A DNA stretch of 64,000 bases from Escherichia sp. MOD1-EC7003 (GTDB taxonomy: Bacteria; Pseudomonadota; Gammaproteobacteria; Enterobacterales; Enterobacteriaceae): contig NZ_PTRE01000114.1 of assembly GCF_002965065.1 (NCBI RefSeq), positions 1 to 64,000 on the forward strand. Reading direction: 5' to 3'. Below the pieces are notes generated by a model. It saw only the letters and a program-made list of their open reading frames with translations. It did not search any database and was not told the origin of the DNA. Positions 33,040-41,873 of the stretch are shown here, in pieces (within the stretch, counting starts at the first letter, position 1; each line of letters starts with the position of its first letter). Made by a program: the position numbers and the translations under genes.

Positions 33040-33519
33040 ATGAAGCGAATCGCGTTTGTGGGTACTGTCGGGGCAGGAAAAACAACGTTATTTAATGCGT
33101 TGCAGGGGAATTATACCCTCGCGATAAAAACACAGGCCGTGGAATTTAATGATAAGGGTGATATTGATACGCCGGGTGAATATTTTAGCCACCCCCGCTG
33201 GTATCACGCCTTAATTACCACGCTACAGGATGTGGACATGCTGATCTATGTCCACGGCGCGAATGACCCGGAAAGCCGATTGCCTGCCGGGTTGCTGGAT
33301 ATTGGCGCCAGTAAACGGCAAATCGCCGTCATCAGTAAAACGGACATGCCGGATGCTGACGTCGCCGCAACGCGAAAGTTATTGCTTGAGACTGGTTTCG
33401 AAGAGCCGATTTTCGAGCTAAACAGCCACGACCCGCAAAGCGTGCAGCAACTGGTGGATTATCTGGCATCTCTCACCGAACAGGAGGAAGCAGGTGAAAA
33501 AACTCATCACAGCGAATGA
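33040..33519 (+). CDS. eutP: EutP, Walker-motif acetate kinase
   Basis: EutP is a 159-residue GTPase-fold protein with Walker A GTVGAGKT at residues 8-15 and a SKTDMPDAD motif like the NKxD loop. It is related to PduV. Salmonella EutP has been reported to act as an acetate kinase, so its role may be ATP formation from acetyl phosphate. Its last 26 bases overlap the eutQ start in another frame. Confidence 0.93.
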   Translation: MKRIAFVGTVGAGKTTLFNALQGNYTLAIKTQAVEFNDKGDIDTPGEYFSHPRWYHALITTLQDVDMLIYVHGANDPESRLPAGLLDIGASKRQIAVISKTDMPDADVAATRKLLLETGFEEPIFELNSHDPQSVQQLVDYLASLTEQEEAGEKTHHSE

Positions 33520-34195
33520 TATTCGTGAAGCACACGCGCGCGGCGAACAGGCAATGTCTGTGGTTCTGCGCGCCAGCATTATTACCCCGGAAGCCCGCGA
33601 AGTGGCGGACCTGCTGGGTTTTACCATCACCGAATGCGATGAATTGACCCCGGTAACAGCATCTATTCCCGCCAGCGTTCCAGCCGATAAAACCGAAAGC
33701 CAGCGTATCCGCGAAACCATCATCGCCCAGCTGCCGGAAGGCCAGTTTACCGAAAGCCTGGTCGCGCAATTGATGGAAAAAGTGATGAAGGAAAAACAAT
33801 CACTGGAACAAGGGGGTATGCAGCCGAGCTTCAAATCGGTGACTGGCAAAGGCGGCATCAAGGTTATTGATGGCAGCAGCGTGAAATTTGGCCGCTTCGA
33901 CGGTGCTGAACCGCACTGCGTGGGATTGACCGATCTGGTCACCGGAGACGACGGCAGCAGCATGGCCGCTGGTTTTATGCAGTGGGATAACGCGTTTTTC
34001 CCGTGGACGCTGAACTACGACGAGATCGATATGGTGCTGGAAGGTGAACTGCATGTTCGCCACGAAGGTGAAACCATGATCGCCAAAGCGGGCGACGTCA
34101 TGTTTATCCCGAAAGGTTCCAGCATTGAGTTTGGTACGACATCCAGCGTGAAGTTCCTGTATGTCGCCTGGCCGGCTAACTGGCAATCCCTATGA
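33494..34195 (+). CDS. eutQ: EutQ, cupin-fold acetate kinase
   Basis: EutQ is a 233-residue protein with a variable N-terminal part and a C-terminal cupin domain (about 115-230, with FMQWDNAFFPWTLNYDEIDMV and GDVMFIPKGSSIEF). In Salmonella it is an acetate kinase needed during anaerobic ethanolamine growth with tetrathionate. It starts with GTG at 33494, with AGGAGGAAG upstream inside eutP. It overlaps eutT by 4 bases (ATGA), so both junctions suggest coupled translation. Confidence 0.94.
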   Translation: MKKLITANDIREAHARGEQAMSVVLRASIITPEAREVADLLGFTITECDELTPVTASIPASVPADKTESQRIRETIIAQLPEGQFTESLVAQLMEKVMKEKQSLEQGGMQPSFKSVTGKGGIKVIDGSSVKFGRFDGAEPHCVGLTDLVTGDDGSSMAAGFMQWDNAFFPWTLNYDEIDMVLEGELHVRHEGETMIAKAGDVMFIPKGSSIEFGTTSSVKFLYVAWPANWQSL

Positions 34196-34995
34196 AAGAT
34201 TTCATCACCGAAGCATGGCTAAGAGCAAACCATACGCTCAGCGAAGGCGCAGAGATCCATCTCCCTGCGGACAGTCGCCTGACGCCCTCTGCCCGGGAGT
34301 TACTGGAAAGCAGGCATCTGCGCATCAAGTTTATTGACGAGCAGGGCAGCCTGTTTGTTGACGATGAACAGCAGCAGCCGCAGCCTGTTCACGGGCTGAC
34401 CAGTAGCGATGAACATCCGCAAGCGTGCTGCGAACTGTGCCGCCAGCCGGTGGCGAAAAAACCAGACACGCTAACTCACCTGTCGGCAGAAAAAATGGTC
34501 GCCAAAAGCGATCCGCGCCTGAGTTTCCGCGCAGCTCTCGACAGCACCATAGCGCTGGCAGTGTGGCTGCAAATTGAACTGGCAGAACCGTGGCAGCCTT
34601 GGTTGGCAGATATCCGTTCGCGTCTGGGCAACATTATGCGTGCCGATGCACTGGGGGAACCGCTGGGCTGCCAGGCGATTGTCGGGCTTTCTGACGAAGA
34701 TCTGCATCGGCTTTCTCATCAGCCGCTGCGCTATCTCGATCACGATCATCTGGTGCCGGAAGCCAGCCATGGACGCGATGCGGCGTTGCTGAATCTGCTA
34801 CGCACCAAAGTGCGTGAAACCGAAACCGTCGCGGCGCAGGTGTTTATCACCCGCAGTTTTGAAGTATTACGCCCGGATATTTTGCAGGCGTTGAACCGTC
34901 TTTCCAGCACGGTCTACGTGATGATGATCCTGAGCGTAACAAAGCACCCGCTAACGGTGAAGCAGATCCAACAACGACTGGGGGAAACGCAATGA
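34192..34995 (+). CDS. eutT: corrinoid adenosyltransferase EutT
   Basis: EutT makes adenosylcobalamin, the cofactor of ethanolamine ammonia-lyase, from cob(II)alamin and ATP. The 267-residue protein keeps the metal-binding motif H-x11-CC-x2-C: His67, Cys79, Cys80 and Cys83. A helical adenosyltransferase domain follows. It overlaps eutQ and eutD by 4 bases at each end, as part of the tightly packed eut operon. Confidence 0.95.
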   Translation: MKDFITEAWLRANHTLSEGAEIHLPADSRLTPSARELLESRHLRIKFIDEQGSLFVDDEQQQPQPVHGLTSSDEHPQACCELCRQPVAKKPDTLTHLSAEKMVAKSDPRLSFRAALDSTIALAVWLQIELAEPWQPWLADIRSRLGNIMRADALGEPLGCQAIVGLSDEDLHRLSHQPLRYLDHDHLVPEASHGRDAALLNLLRTKVRETETVAAQVFITRSFEVLRPDILQALNRLSSTVYVMMILSVTKHPLTVKQIQQRLGETQ

Positions 34996-36008
34996 TTATT
35001 GAACGTTGTCGTGAACTGGCGTTGCGAGCGCCCGCCAGAGTGGTTTTTCCGGATGCGTTAGACCAGCGCGTACTGAAAGCCGCACAATATTTGCATCAAC
35101 AAGGTCTGGCGACACCTGTCCTGGTCGCCAATCCGTTTGAACTCCGTCAGTGTGCGCTCAGTCACGGCGTGGCGATGGACGGGCTACAGGTGATTGATCC
35201 GCATCGCAACCTCGCTATGCGGGAAGAATTTGCGCAGCGTTGGCTGGCCCGAGCGGGTGAAAAAACGCCACCGGATGCGCTGGATAAACTCACCGATCCG
35301 CTGATGTTCGCTGCCGCGATGGTCAGCGCCGGTAAAGCGGATGTCTGCATTGCAGGCAATCTCTCTTCCACGGCAAATGTGTTGCGTGCCGGATTACGCA
35401 TTATCGGTTTGCAGCCGGGCTGTAAAACACTCTCTTCCATTTTCCTGATGCTGCCACAGTACAGTGGCCCGGCGTTGGGCTTTGCCGATTGCAGCGTAGT
35501 GCCACAGCCGACGGCGGCACAACTGGCAGATATCGCCCTTGCCAGCGCTGAAACCTGGCGCGCCATCACCGGAGAAGAGCCACGTGTGGCGATGCTGTCG
35601 TTTTCCAGCAACGGTAGCGCTCGTCACCCCTGCGTTGCCAACGTGCAACAGGCGACAGAAATCGTCCGTGAGCGCGCACCGCAACTGATGGTGGATGGTG
35701 AGTTGCAGTTTGACGCTGCTTTTGTGCCGGATGTCGCGGCGCAAAAAGCGCCTGCCAGCCCGCTACAGGGGAAAGCCAATGTAATGGTTTTTCCGTCGCT
35801 GGAAGCAGGAAATATTGGCTACAAAATTGCACAACGACTTGGCGGATATCGTGCCGTCGGGCCATTGATACAAGGGCTTGCCGCGCCGATGCACGATCTC
35901 TCTCGTGGTTGTAGCGTGCAGGAAATTATCGAACTGGCGCTGGTGGCAGCCGTACCGCGTCAGACAGAAGTGAACCGCGAAAGCAGTTTACAAACACTGG
36001 TTGAATGA
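34992..36008 (+). CDS. eutD: phosphate acetyltransferase EutD
   Basis: EutD converts acetyl-CoA from acetaldehyde oxidation into acetyl phosphate and recycles CoA inside the microcompartment. The 338-residue protein has the PTA family layout, with [15 protein letters not shown] near the N-terminus and [19 protein letters not shown] near the C-terminus. It lacks the large N-terminal regulatory domains of housekeeping Pta. The start overlaps eutT by 4 bases. Confidence 0.95.
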   Translation: MIIERCRELALRAPARVVFPDALDQRVLKAAQYLHQQGLATPVLVANPFELRQCALSHGVAMDGLQVIDPHRNLAMREEFAQRWLARAGEKTPPDALDKLTDPLMFAAAMVSAGKADVCIAGNLSSTANVLRAGLRIIGLQPGCKTLSSIFLMLPQYSGPALGFADCSVVPQPTAAQLADIALASAETWRAITGEEPRVAMLSFSSNGSARHPCVANVQQATEIVRERAPQLMVDGELQFDAAFVPDVAAQKAPASPLQGKANVMVFPSLEAGNIGYKIAQRLGGYRAVGPLIQGLAAPMHDLSRGCSVQEIIELALVAAVPRQTEVNRESSLQTLVE

Positions 36009-36046
36009 ACGGTCCTGTTCTGGACCCCTATAAAGAGGAAAACACA

Positions 36047-36340
36047 ATGGAAGCATTAGGAATGATCGAAACCCGGGGCCTGGTTGCACTGATTGAGGCT
36101 TCTGATGCGATGGTGAAAGCTGCGCGCGTCAAACTGGTTGGTGTTAAGCAGATTGGCGGCGGCCTGTGTACTGCCATGGTTCGCGGTGATGTTGCAGCCT
36201 GTAAAGCCGCGACCGATGCAGGTGCCGCAGCGGCACAGCGTATCGGTGAACTGGTATCCGTACACGTTATCCCGCGTCCGCACGGCGACCTGGAAGAAGT
36301 CTTCCCGATCGGCCTGAAAGGCGACAGCAGCAACCTGTAA
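36047..36340 (+). CDS. eutM: microcompartment shell protein EutM
   Basis: EutM is the main 97-residue BMC hexamer of the shell. It starts [22 protein letters not shown] and carries the pore-loop stretch [19 protein letters not shown] chose the ATG at 36047, with AAAGAGGAAA upstream; an in-frame start at 36005 would overlap the eutD end and add 14 unrelated residues. A hairpin follows in the 105-bp gap before eutN. Confidence 0.95.
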   Translation: MEALGMIETRGLVALIEASDAMVKAARVKLVGVKQIGGGLCTAMVRGDVAACKAATDAGAAAAQRIGELVSVHVIPRPHGDLEEVFPIGLKGDSSNL

Positions 36341-36349
36341 TCACCCTGT

Positions 36350-36385
36350 GTGACGTCGATTCGGGCGTCACGCTCTCTCCTTTTT
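36350..36385 (+). terminator. hairpin between eutM and eutN
   Basis: A GTGACG/CGTCAC stem (36350-36355 with 36366-36371) is followed 7 bases later by a CTTTTTC run. It sits inside the operon just after the most abundant shell gene. It could reduce downstream transcription or protect the eutM message end. Confidence 0.5.
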
Positions 36386-36445
36386 CATTTTACCTTCTGC
36401 GGAGGGTAGGGGAGCTTTTACCTGAAATACGCCACGGAGGCGGGT

Positions 36446-36733
36446 ATGAAACTGGCAGTCGTCACTGGACAAATTGTTTGTACCGTACGCCATCACGGAC
36501 TGGCGCATGACAAATTGCTGATGGTGGAAATGATTGATCCACAGGGAAATCCCGATGGTCAATGTGCCGTTGCCATCGACAATATTGGCGCGGGAACCGG
36601 GGAGTGGGTGTTGCTGGTGAGTGGCAGTTCCGCCCGCCAGGCGCATAAAAGCGAAACGTCACCGGTCGATCTGTGCGTGATTGGCATCGTCGATGAGGTG
36701 GTGTCTGGCGGTCAGGTAATTTTCCACAAATAA
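36446..36733 (+). CDS. eutN: microcompartment vertex protein EutN
   Basis: EutN is a 95-residue member of the EutN/CcmL family whose pentamers are thought to close the shell vertices. It has the typical start MKLAVVTGQIVCTVRHH, the DNIGAGTGEWVLLVSGSSAR segment and the end VVSGGQVIFHK. ACGGAGGCGGGT precedes the ATG at 36446. eutE follows after 11 bases. Confidence 0.95.
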   Translation: MKLAVVTGQIVCTVRHHGLAHDKLLMVEMIDPQGNPDGQCAVAIDNIGAGTGEWVLLVSGSSARQAHKSETSPVDLCVIGIVDEVVSGGQVIFHK

Positions 36734-36744
36734 GGCAGAACATC

Positions 36745-38148
36745 ATGAATCAACAGGATATTGAACAGGTGGTGAAAGCGGTACTGCTGAAAATGCAAAG
36801 CAGTGACACGCCGCCCGCCGCCGTTCATGAGATGGGCGTTTTCGCTTCCCTGGATGACGCCGTTGCGGCAGCCAAAATTGCCCAGCAAGGGTTAAAAAGC
36901 GTGGCAATGCGCCAGTTAGCCATTGCCGCTATTCGTGAAGCAGGCGAAAAACACGCCAGGGATTTAGCGGAACTTGCCGTTAGTGAAACCGGCATGGGTC
37001 GTGTTGAAGATAAATTTGCCAAAAACGTCGCTCAGGCGCGCGGCACGCCAGGCGTTGAGTGCCTCTCACCACAGGTGCTGACCGGTGACAACGGCCTGAC
37101 CTTAATTGAAAACGCGCCCTGGGGCCTGGTGGCTTCGGTGACACCTTCAACCAATCCGGCGGCAACCGTAATTAACAATGCTATCAGCCTGATTGCGGCA
37201 GGCAACAGCGTCATTTTTGCTCCGCATCCGGCGGCGAAAAAAGTCTCCCAGCGTGCGATTACGCTGCTCAACCAGGCGATTGTTGCCGCAGGCGGGCCGG
37301 AAAACTTACTGGTTACCGTAGCAAATCCGGATATCGAAACCGCGCAACGCTTGTTCAAGTTTCCGGGCATCGGCCTTTTGGTGGTGACGGGCGGCGAAGC
37401 GGTTGTGGAAGCGGCGCGTAAACACACTAATAAACGCCTGATTGCTGCAGGTGCCGGTAATCCACCTGTCGTGGTGGATGAAACCGCAGACCTCGCCCGT
37501 GCCGCTCAGTCCATCGTCAAAGGCGCTTCTTTCGATAACAACATCATTTGTGCCGATGAAAAGGTACTGATTGTTGTTGATAGCGTAGCAGATGAACTGA
37601 TGCGTCTGATGGAAGGCCAGCACGCGGTGAAACTGACCGCAGAACAGGCGCAGCAGTTGCAACCGGTGTTGCTGAAAAATATCGACGAGCGCGGAAAAGG
37701 CACCGTCAGCCGTGACTGGGTAGGTCGCGATGCGGCGAAAATCGCGGCGGCAATTGGTCTGAACGTGCCGCAAGAAACGCGTTTGCTGTTTGTGGAAACC
37801 ACAGCAGAACATCCATTTGCCGTGACCGAACTGATGATGCCGGTGCTGCCCGTCGTGCGCGTCGCCAACGTGGTGGATGCCATTGCGCTGGCGGTGAAAC
37901 TGGAAGGCGGTTGCCATCACACGGCGGCAATGCATTCGCGCAATATCGAGAACATGAACCAGATGGCGAATGCGATTGATACCAGCATTTTCGTTAAGAA
38001 CGGACCGTGCATTGCCGGGCTGGGGCTGGGCGGGGAAGGCTGGACCACCATGACCATCACCACGCCAACCGGTGAAGGGGTAACCAGCGCGCGTACGTTT
38101 GTCCGTCTGCGTCGCTGTGTATTAGTTGATGCGTTTCGCATTGTTTAA
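36745..38148 (+). CDS. eutE: CoA-acylating acetaldehyde dehydrogenase EutE
   Basis: EutE oxidises acetaldehyde to acetyl-CoA with NAD inside the microcompartment. The 467-residue protein begins with a short amphipathic helix (MNQQDIEQVVKAVLLKM) of the kind that targets cargo into shells. It has the ALDH substrate loop with catalytic Cys in SFDNNIICADEKV and the glycine-rich AGLGLGGEGWTTMT. eutJ follows after 10 bases. Confidence 0.96.
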   Translation: MNQQDIEQVVKAVLLKMQSSDTPPAAVHEMGVFASLDDAVAAAKIAQQGLKSVAMRQLAIAAIREAGEKHARDLAELAVSETGMGRVEDKFAKNVAQARGTPGVECLSPQVLTGDNGLTLIENAPWGLVASVTPSTNPAATVINNAISLIAAGNSVIFAPHPAAKKVSQRAITLLNQAIVAAGGPENLLVTVANPDIETAQRLFKFPGIGLLVVTGGEAVVEAARKHTNKRLIAAGAGNPPVVVDETADLARAAQSIVKGASFDNNIICADEKVLIVVDSVADELMRLMEGQHAVKLTAEQAQQLQPVLLKNIDERGKGTVSRDWVGRDAAKIAAAIGLNVPQETRLLFVETTAEHPFAVTELMMPVLPVVRVANVVDAIALAVKLEGGCHHTAAMHSRNIENMNQMANAIDTSIFVKNGPCIAGLGLGGEGWTTMTITTPTGEGVTSARTFVRLRRCVLVDAFRIV

Positions 38149-38158
38149 GGAGTAACCG

Positions 38159-38995
38159 ATGGCGCACGACGAACAATGGCTCACTCCACGTCTGCAAACG
38201 GCGGCAACGCTGTGTAACCAGACGCCTGCCACGACGGACTCTCCACTGTGGCTGGGGGTGGATCTGGGCACCTGCGATGTGGTGTCGATGGTTGTCGACC
38301 GCGACGGGCAGCCAGTGGCGGTATGTCTCGACTGGGCTGATGTGGTCCGCGACGGCATCGTCTGGGATTTCTTCGGTGCAGTCACGATTGTTCGTCGCCA
38401 TCTCGACACTCTCGAGCAGCAATTCGGTCGTCGTTTTAGCCATGCGGCGACTTCATTTCCTCCAGGTACGGACCCGCGTATTTCCATCAACGTGCTGGAG
38501 TCTGCCGGGCTGGAAGTGGGCCATGTGCTGGATGAGCCAACCGCAGTTGCGGATCTGTTGCAACTGGACAACGCCGGCGTAGTGGATATCGGTGGCGGCA
38601 CCACCGGCATTGCCATCGTTAAGCAAGGCAAAGTGACTTACTCAGCAGATGAAGCCACCGGTGGGCATCACATCTCTCTGACCCTCGCCGGAAATCGTCG
38701 TATTTCGCTGGAAGAGGCAGAGCAGTACAAGCGCGGTCATGGTGAGGAAATTTGGCCCGCGGTGAAACCGGTGTACGAAAAAATGGCCGACATTGTTGCC
38801 CGGCATATTGAAGGGCAGGGCATTACTGATTTATGGCTGGCGGGCGGTTCCTGTATGCAACCGGGCGTAGCGGAACTGTTTTGCAAACAATTCCCGGCGT
38901 TACAGGTGTATTTACCGCAGCACAGTTTGTTTATGACCCCGCTGGCGATCGCCAGTTGCGGGCGAGAGAAAGCGGAGGGGCTATATGCAAAATGA
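38159..38995 (+). CDS. eutJ: EutJ, Hsp70-like protein of the eut operon
   Basis: EutJ is a 278-residue ASKHA-fold (DnaK/actin-like) protein. It has phosphate 1 LGVDLGTCDVVSMVVD, phosphate 2 VVDIGGGTTGIAI and adenosine LWLAGGSCMQPG motifs. It has been proposed as a chaperone for Eut enzymes, but its role is not established. Its end overlaps the eutG start by 11 bases. Confidence 0.93.
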   Translation: MAHDEQWLTPRLQTAATLCNQTPATTDSPLWLGVDLGTCDVVSMVVDRDGQPVAVCLDWADVVRDGIVWDFFGAVTIVRRHLDTLEQQFGRRFSHAATSFPPGTDPRISINVLESAGLEVGHVLDEPTAVADLLQLDNAGVVDIGGGTTGIAIVKQGKVTYSADEATGGHHISLTLAGNRRISLEEAEQYKRGHGEEIWPAVKPVYEKMADIVARHIEGQGITDLWLAGGSCMQPGVAELFCKQFPALQVYLPQHSLFMTPLAIASCGREKAEGLYAK

Positions 38996-40172
38996 ATTGC
39001 AGACCGCGCTCTTTCAGGCGTTCGATACCCTGAATCTGCAACGGGTAAAAACATTTAGTGTTCCACCGGTGACGCTTTGCGGTCCGGGCGCGGTGAGCTG
39101 TTGTGGGCAGCAAGCGCAAACGCGTGGGCTGAAACATCTGTTTGTGATGGCAGACAGCTTTTTGCATCAGGCAGGGATGACGGCCGGGCTAACGCGCAGC
39201 CTGGCCGTAAAAGGCATCGCTATGACGCTCTGGCCATGTCCGGTGGGTGAACCGTGCATCACTGATGTGTGTGCCGCTGTGGCGCAACTGCGTGAGTCAG
39301 GTTGTGACGGGGTGATCGCGTTTGGTGGTGGCTCGGTGCTGGATGCGGCGAAAGCCGTGTCGCTGTTGGTGACGAACCCTGATAGCACACTGGCAGAGAT
39401 GTCAGAAACCAGCGTTCTGCAAGCACGCCTGCCGTTGATTGCCATTCCAACTACCGCAGGAACCGGCTCTGAAACCACCAACGTAACGGTGATTATCGAC
39501 GCGGTGAGCGGGCGCAAGCAGGTGTTAGCACATGCCTCGCTGATGCCGGATGTGGCGATTCTCGACGCCGTGCTGACCGAAGGTGTGCCGTCGCATGTCA
39601 CGGCGATGACGGGTATTGATGCGTTAACCCATGCCATTGAAGCGTACAGCGCACTGAACGCCACACCGTTTACCGACAGTCTGGCGATTGGCGCTATTGC
39701 GATGATTAGCAAATCGCTGCCGAAAGCGGTGGGCTACGGTCACGACCTTGTCGCACGCGAGAGTATGTTGCTGGCTTCATGTATGGCGGGAATGGCGTTT
39801 TCCAGCGCCGGACTTGGATTATGCCATGCGATGGCGCATCAGCCGGGCGCGGCGCTGCATATTCCGCACGGTCTGGCGAACGCCATGCTGCTGCCAACGG
39901 TGATGGAATTTAACCGGATGGTCTGTCGTGAACGTTTTAGTCAGATAGGTAGGGCGCTGCGAAGTAAAAAATCTGACGATCGTGATGCTATTAACGCGGT
40001 AAGTGAGCTGATTGCGGAAGTTGGGATCGGTAAACGACTGGCTGATGTGGGGGCAACAACCGGACATTACGGCACATGGGCGCAGGCCGCGCTGGACGAT
40101 ATTTGTCTGCGTAGCAACCCGCGTACCGCCAGCCTGGAGCAGATTGTCGGCCTGTACGCAGCGGCGCAATAA
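38985..40172 (+). CDS. eutG: iron-type alcohol dehydrogenase EutG
   Basis: EutG reduces acetaldehyde to ethanol, recycling NAD for EutE in the compartment. The 395-residue Fe-ADH has the GGGSVLDAAKAV nucleotide site, the metal-ligand segments ALTHAIEAY and GLCHAMAHQPGA, and TTAGTGSETT. It overlaps eutJ by 11 bases. A tandem BIME array separates it from eutH. Confidence 0.95.
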   Translation: MQNELQTALFQAFDTLNLQRVKTFSVPPVTLCGPGAVSCCGQQAQTRGLKHLFVMADSFLHQAGMTAGLTRSLAVKGIAMTLWPCPVGEPCITDVCAAVAQLRESGCDGVIAFGGGSVLDAAKAVSLLVTNPDSTLAEMSETSVLQARLPLIAIPTTAGTGSETTNVTVIIDAVSGRKQVLAHASLMPDVAILDAVLTEGVPSHVTAMTGIDALTHAIEAYSALNATPFTDSLAIGAIAMISKSLPKAVGYGHDLVARESMLLASCMAGMAFSSAGLGLCHAMAHQPGAALHIPHGLANAMLLPTVMEFNRMVCRERFSQIGRALRSKKSDDRDAINAVSELIAEVGIGKRLADVGATTGHYGTWAQAALDDICLRSNPRTASLEQIVGLYAAAQ

Positions 40173-40181
40173 ATGCCGGAC

Positions 40182-40615
40182 ATGTAGGGTGGATAAGGCG
40201 TTTACGCCGCATCCACCAGTGGCGCGGTGCAGATGCCGGATGCGGCGCTTGCCGCGCCTTATCCGGCCTACGGAACGCACATGTAGGGTGGATAAGGCGT
40301 TTACGCCGCATCCACCAGTGCCGCGGTGCAAATGCCGGATGCGGCGCTTGCCGCGTCTTATCCGGCCTGGGGGATTGCACATGTAGGGTGGATAAGGCAT
40401 TTGCGCCGCATCCACCAGTGCCGCGGTGCAAATGCCGGATGCGGCGCTTGCCGCGTCTTATCCGGCCTACGGAACGCACACGTAGGGTGGATAAGGCGTT
40501 CACGCCGCATCCACCAGTGGCGCGGTGCAGATGCCGGATGCGACGCTTGCCGCGCCTTATCCGGCCTACGGGATTGCACATGTAGGACGGATAAGGCGTT
40601 TACGCCGCATCTGCC
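40182..40615. repeat. tandem BIME array, about 4 copies of a 99-100 bp unit
   Basis: Units begin (ATGTAGGGTGGATAAGG or a close variant) at 40182, 40281, 40381, 40480 and 40580; the last is partial. Each unit pairs a GTAGGGTGGATAAGGCG...CCGCATCCACC hairpin with an inverted GCCGGATGCGGCG...TTATCCGGCCT hairpin. Open frames through the array are products of the repeat and are not genes. It lies within the eut operon, between eutG and eutH. Confidence 0.92.
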
Positions 40616-40646
40616 AATAAATAACAACTAACAGGGAGTAAAGGCG

Positions 40647-41873
40647 ATGGGAATTAACGAAATCATCATGTACATCATGATGTTCTTTATGCTGATAGCA
40701 GCCGTAGACAGGATCCTGTCGCAGTTCGGCGGTTCTGCTCGTTTCCTCGGTAAATTCGGTAAAAGTATCGAAGGATCGGGCGGGCAGTTTGAAGAAGGCT
40801 TTATGGCAATGGGCGCACTGGGCCTGGCGATGGTCGGTATGACCGCGCTGGCACCGGTACTGGCCCATGTACTCGGACCGGTAATTATCCCGGTTTACGA
40901 AATGCTCGGCGCAAACCCGTCAATGTTCGCTGGAACACTGCTGGCGTGCGATATGGGCGGTTTCTTCCTCGCCAAAGAGCTGGCAGGCGGCGATGTGGCG
41001 GCGTGGCTATACTCAGGTTTGATTCTGGGTTCGATGATGGGGCCAACGATTGTATTCTCCATTCCCGTGGCGCTCGGCATTATCGAACCTTCTGACCGTC
41101 GCTATCTGGCGCTCGGCGTGCTGGCGGGCATTGTGACCATTCCGATTGGCTGTATCGCTGGTGGTCTGGTAGCTATGTATTCCGGTGTACAGATCAACGG
41201 CCAGCCGGTGGAATTCACCTTCGCCCTGATCCTGATGAACATGATCCCGGTGTTAATTGTCGCGGTGCTGGTAGCGCTGGGTCTGAAATTCATCCCGGAA
41301 AAAATGATCAACGGCTTCCAGATCTTCGCCAAATTCCTCGTTGCATTGATAACGATTGGTCTTGCGGCCGCAGTAGTGAAATTCCTCCTTGGCTGGGAAC
41401 TGATCCCAGGTCTGGACCCGATCTTTATGGCTCCAGGCGATAAACCCGGTGAAGTGATGCGCGCCATTGAAGTTATCGGTTCTATCTCCTGCGTTCTGTT
41501 AGGTGCGTACCCAATGGTCCTGCTGCTGACCCGCTGGTTTGAAAAACCGCTAATGAGTGTCGGTAAATTACTGAATGTGAACAATATTGCGGCGGCTGGC
41601 ATGGTAGCAACACTTGCCAACAATATCCCGATGTTCGGCATGATGAAGCAGATGGATACCCGCGGCAAAGTGATCAACTGCGCCTTCGCCGTTTCCGCTG
41701 CTTTCGCCCTTGGCGACCACTTAGGCTTCGCCGCTGCCAACATGAACGCCATGATCTTCCCGATGATTGTCGGCAAGTTGATCGGCGGTGTCACGGCGAT
41801 TGGCGTGGCGATGATGCTGGTGCCGAAAGATAACGCGGCACAAGTGAAAACCGAAGCGGAGGCACAATCGTGA
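40647..41873 (+). CDS. eutH: putative ethanolamine transporter EutH
   Basis: EutH is a 408-residue inner-membrane protein with about 10-11 hydrophobic segments. It supports ethanolamine uptake when little uncharged ethanolamine is available (low external pH). AACAGGGAG precedes the ATG at 40647. It follows the BIME array and overlaps eutA by 4 bases (ATG in ...TCGTGA; eutA starts at 41870). Confidence 0.94.
   Translation: MGINEIIMYIMMFFMLIAAVDRILSQFGGSARFLGKFGKSIEGSGGQFEEGFMAMGALGLAMVGMTALAPVLAHVLGPVIIPVYEMLGANPSMFAGTLLACDMGGFFLAKELAGGDVAAWLYSGLILGSMMGPTIVFSIPVALGIIEPSDRRYLALGVLAGIVTIPIGCIAGGLVAMYSGVQINGQPVEFTFALILMNMIPVLIVAVLVALGLKFIPEKMINGFQIFAKFLVALITIGLAAAVVKFLLGWELIPGLDPIFMAPGDKPGEVMRAIEVIGSISCVLLGAYPMVLLLTRWFEKPLMSVGKLLNVNNIAAAGMVATLANNIPMFGMMKQMDTRGKVINCAFAVSAAFALGDHLGFAAANMNAMIFPMIVGKLIGGVTAIGVAMMLVPKDNAAQVKTEAEAQS

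Noticed and set aside
39819-40631. Long Arg- and His-rich frames on both strands over the eutG-eutH gap
   Set aside because: They are translations of the 100-bp BIME units (repeated IRRGKRRIRHLH-type peptides) and partly antisense to eutG.
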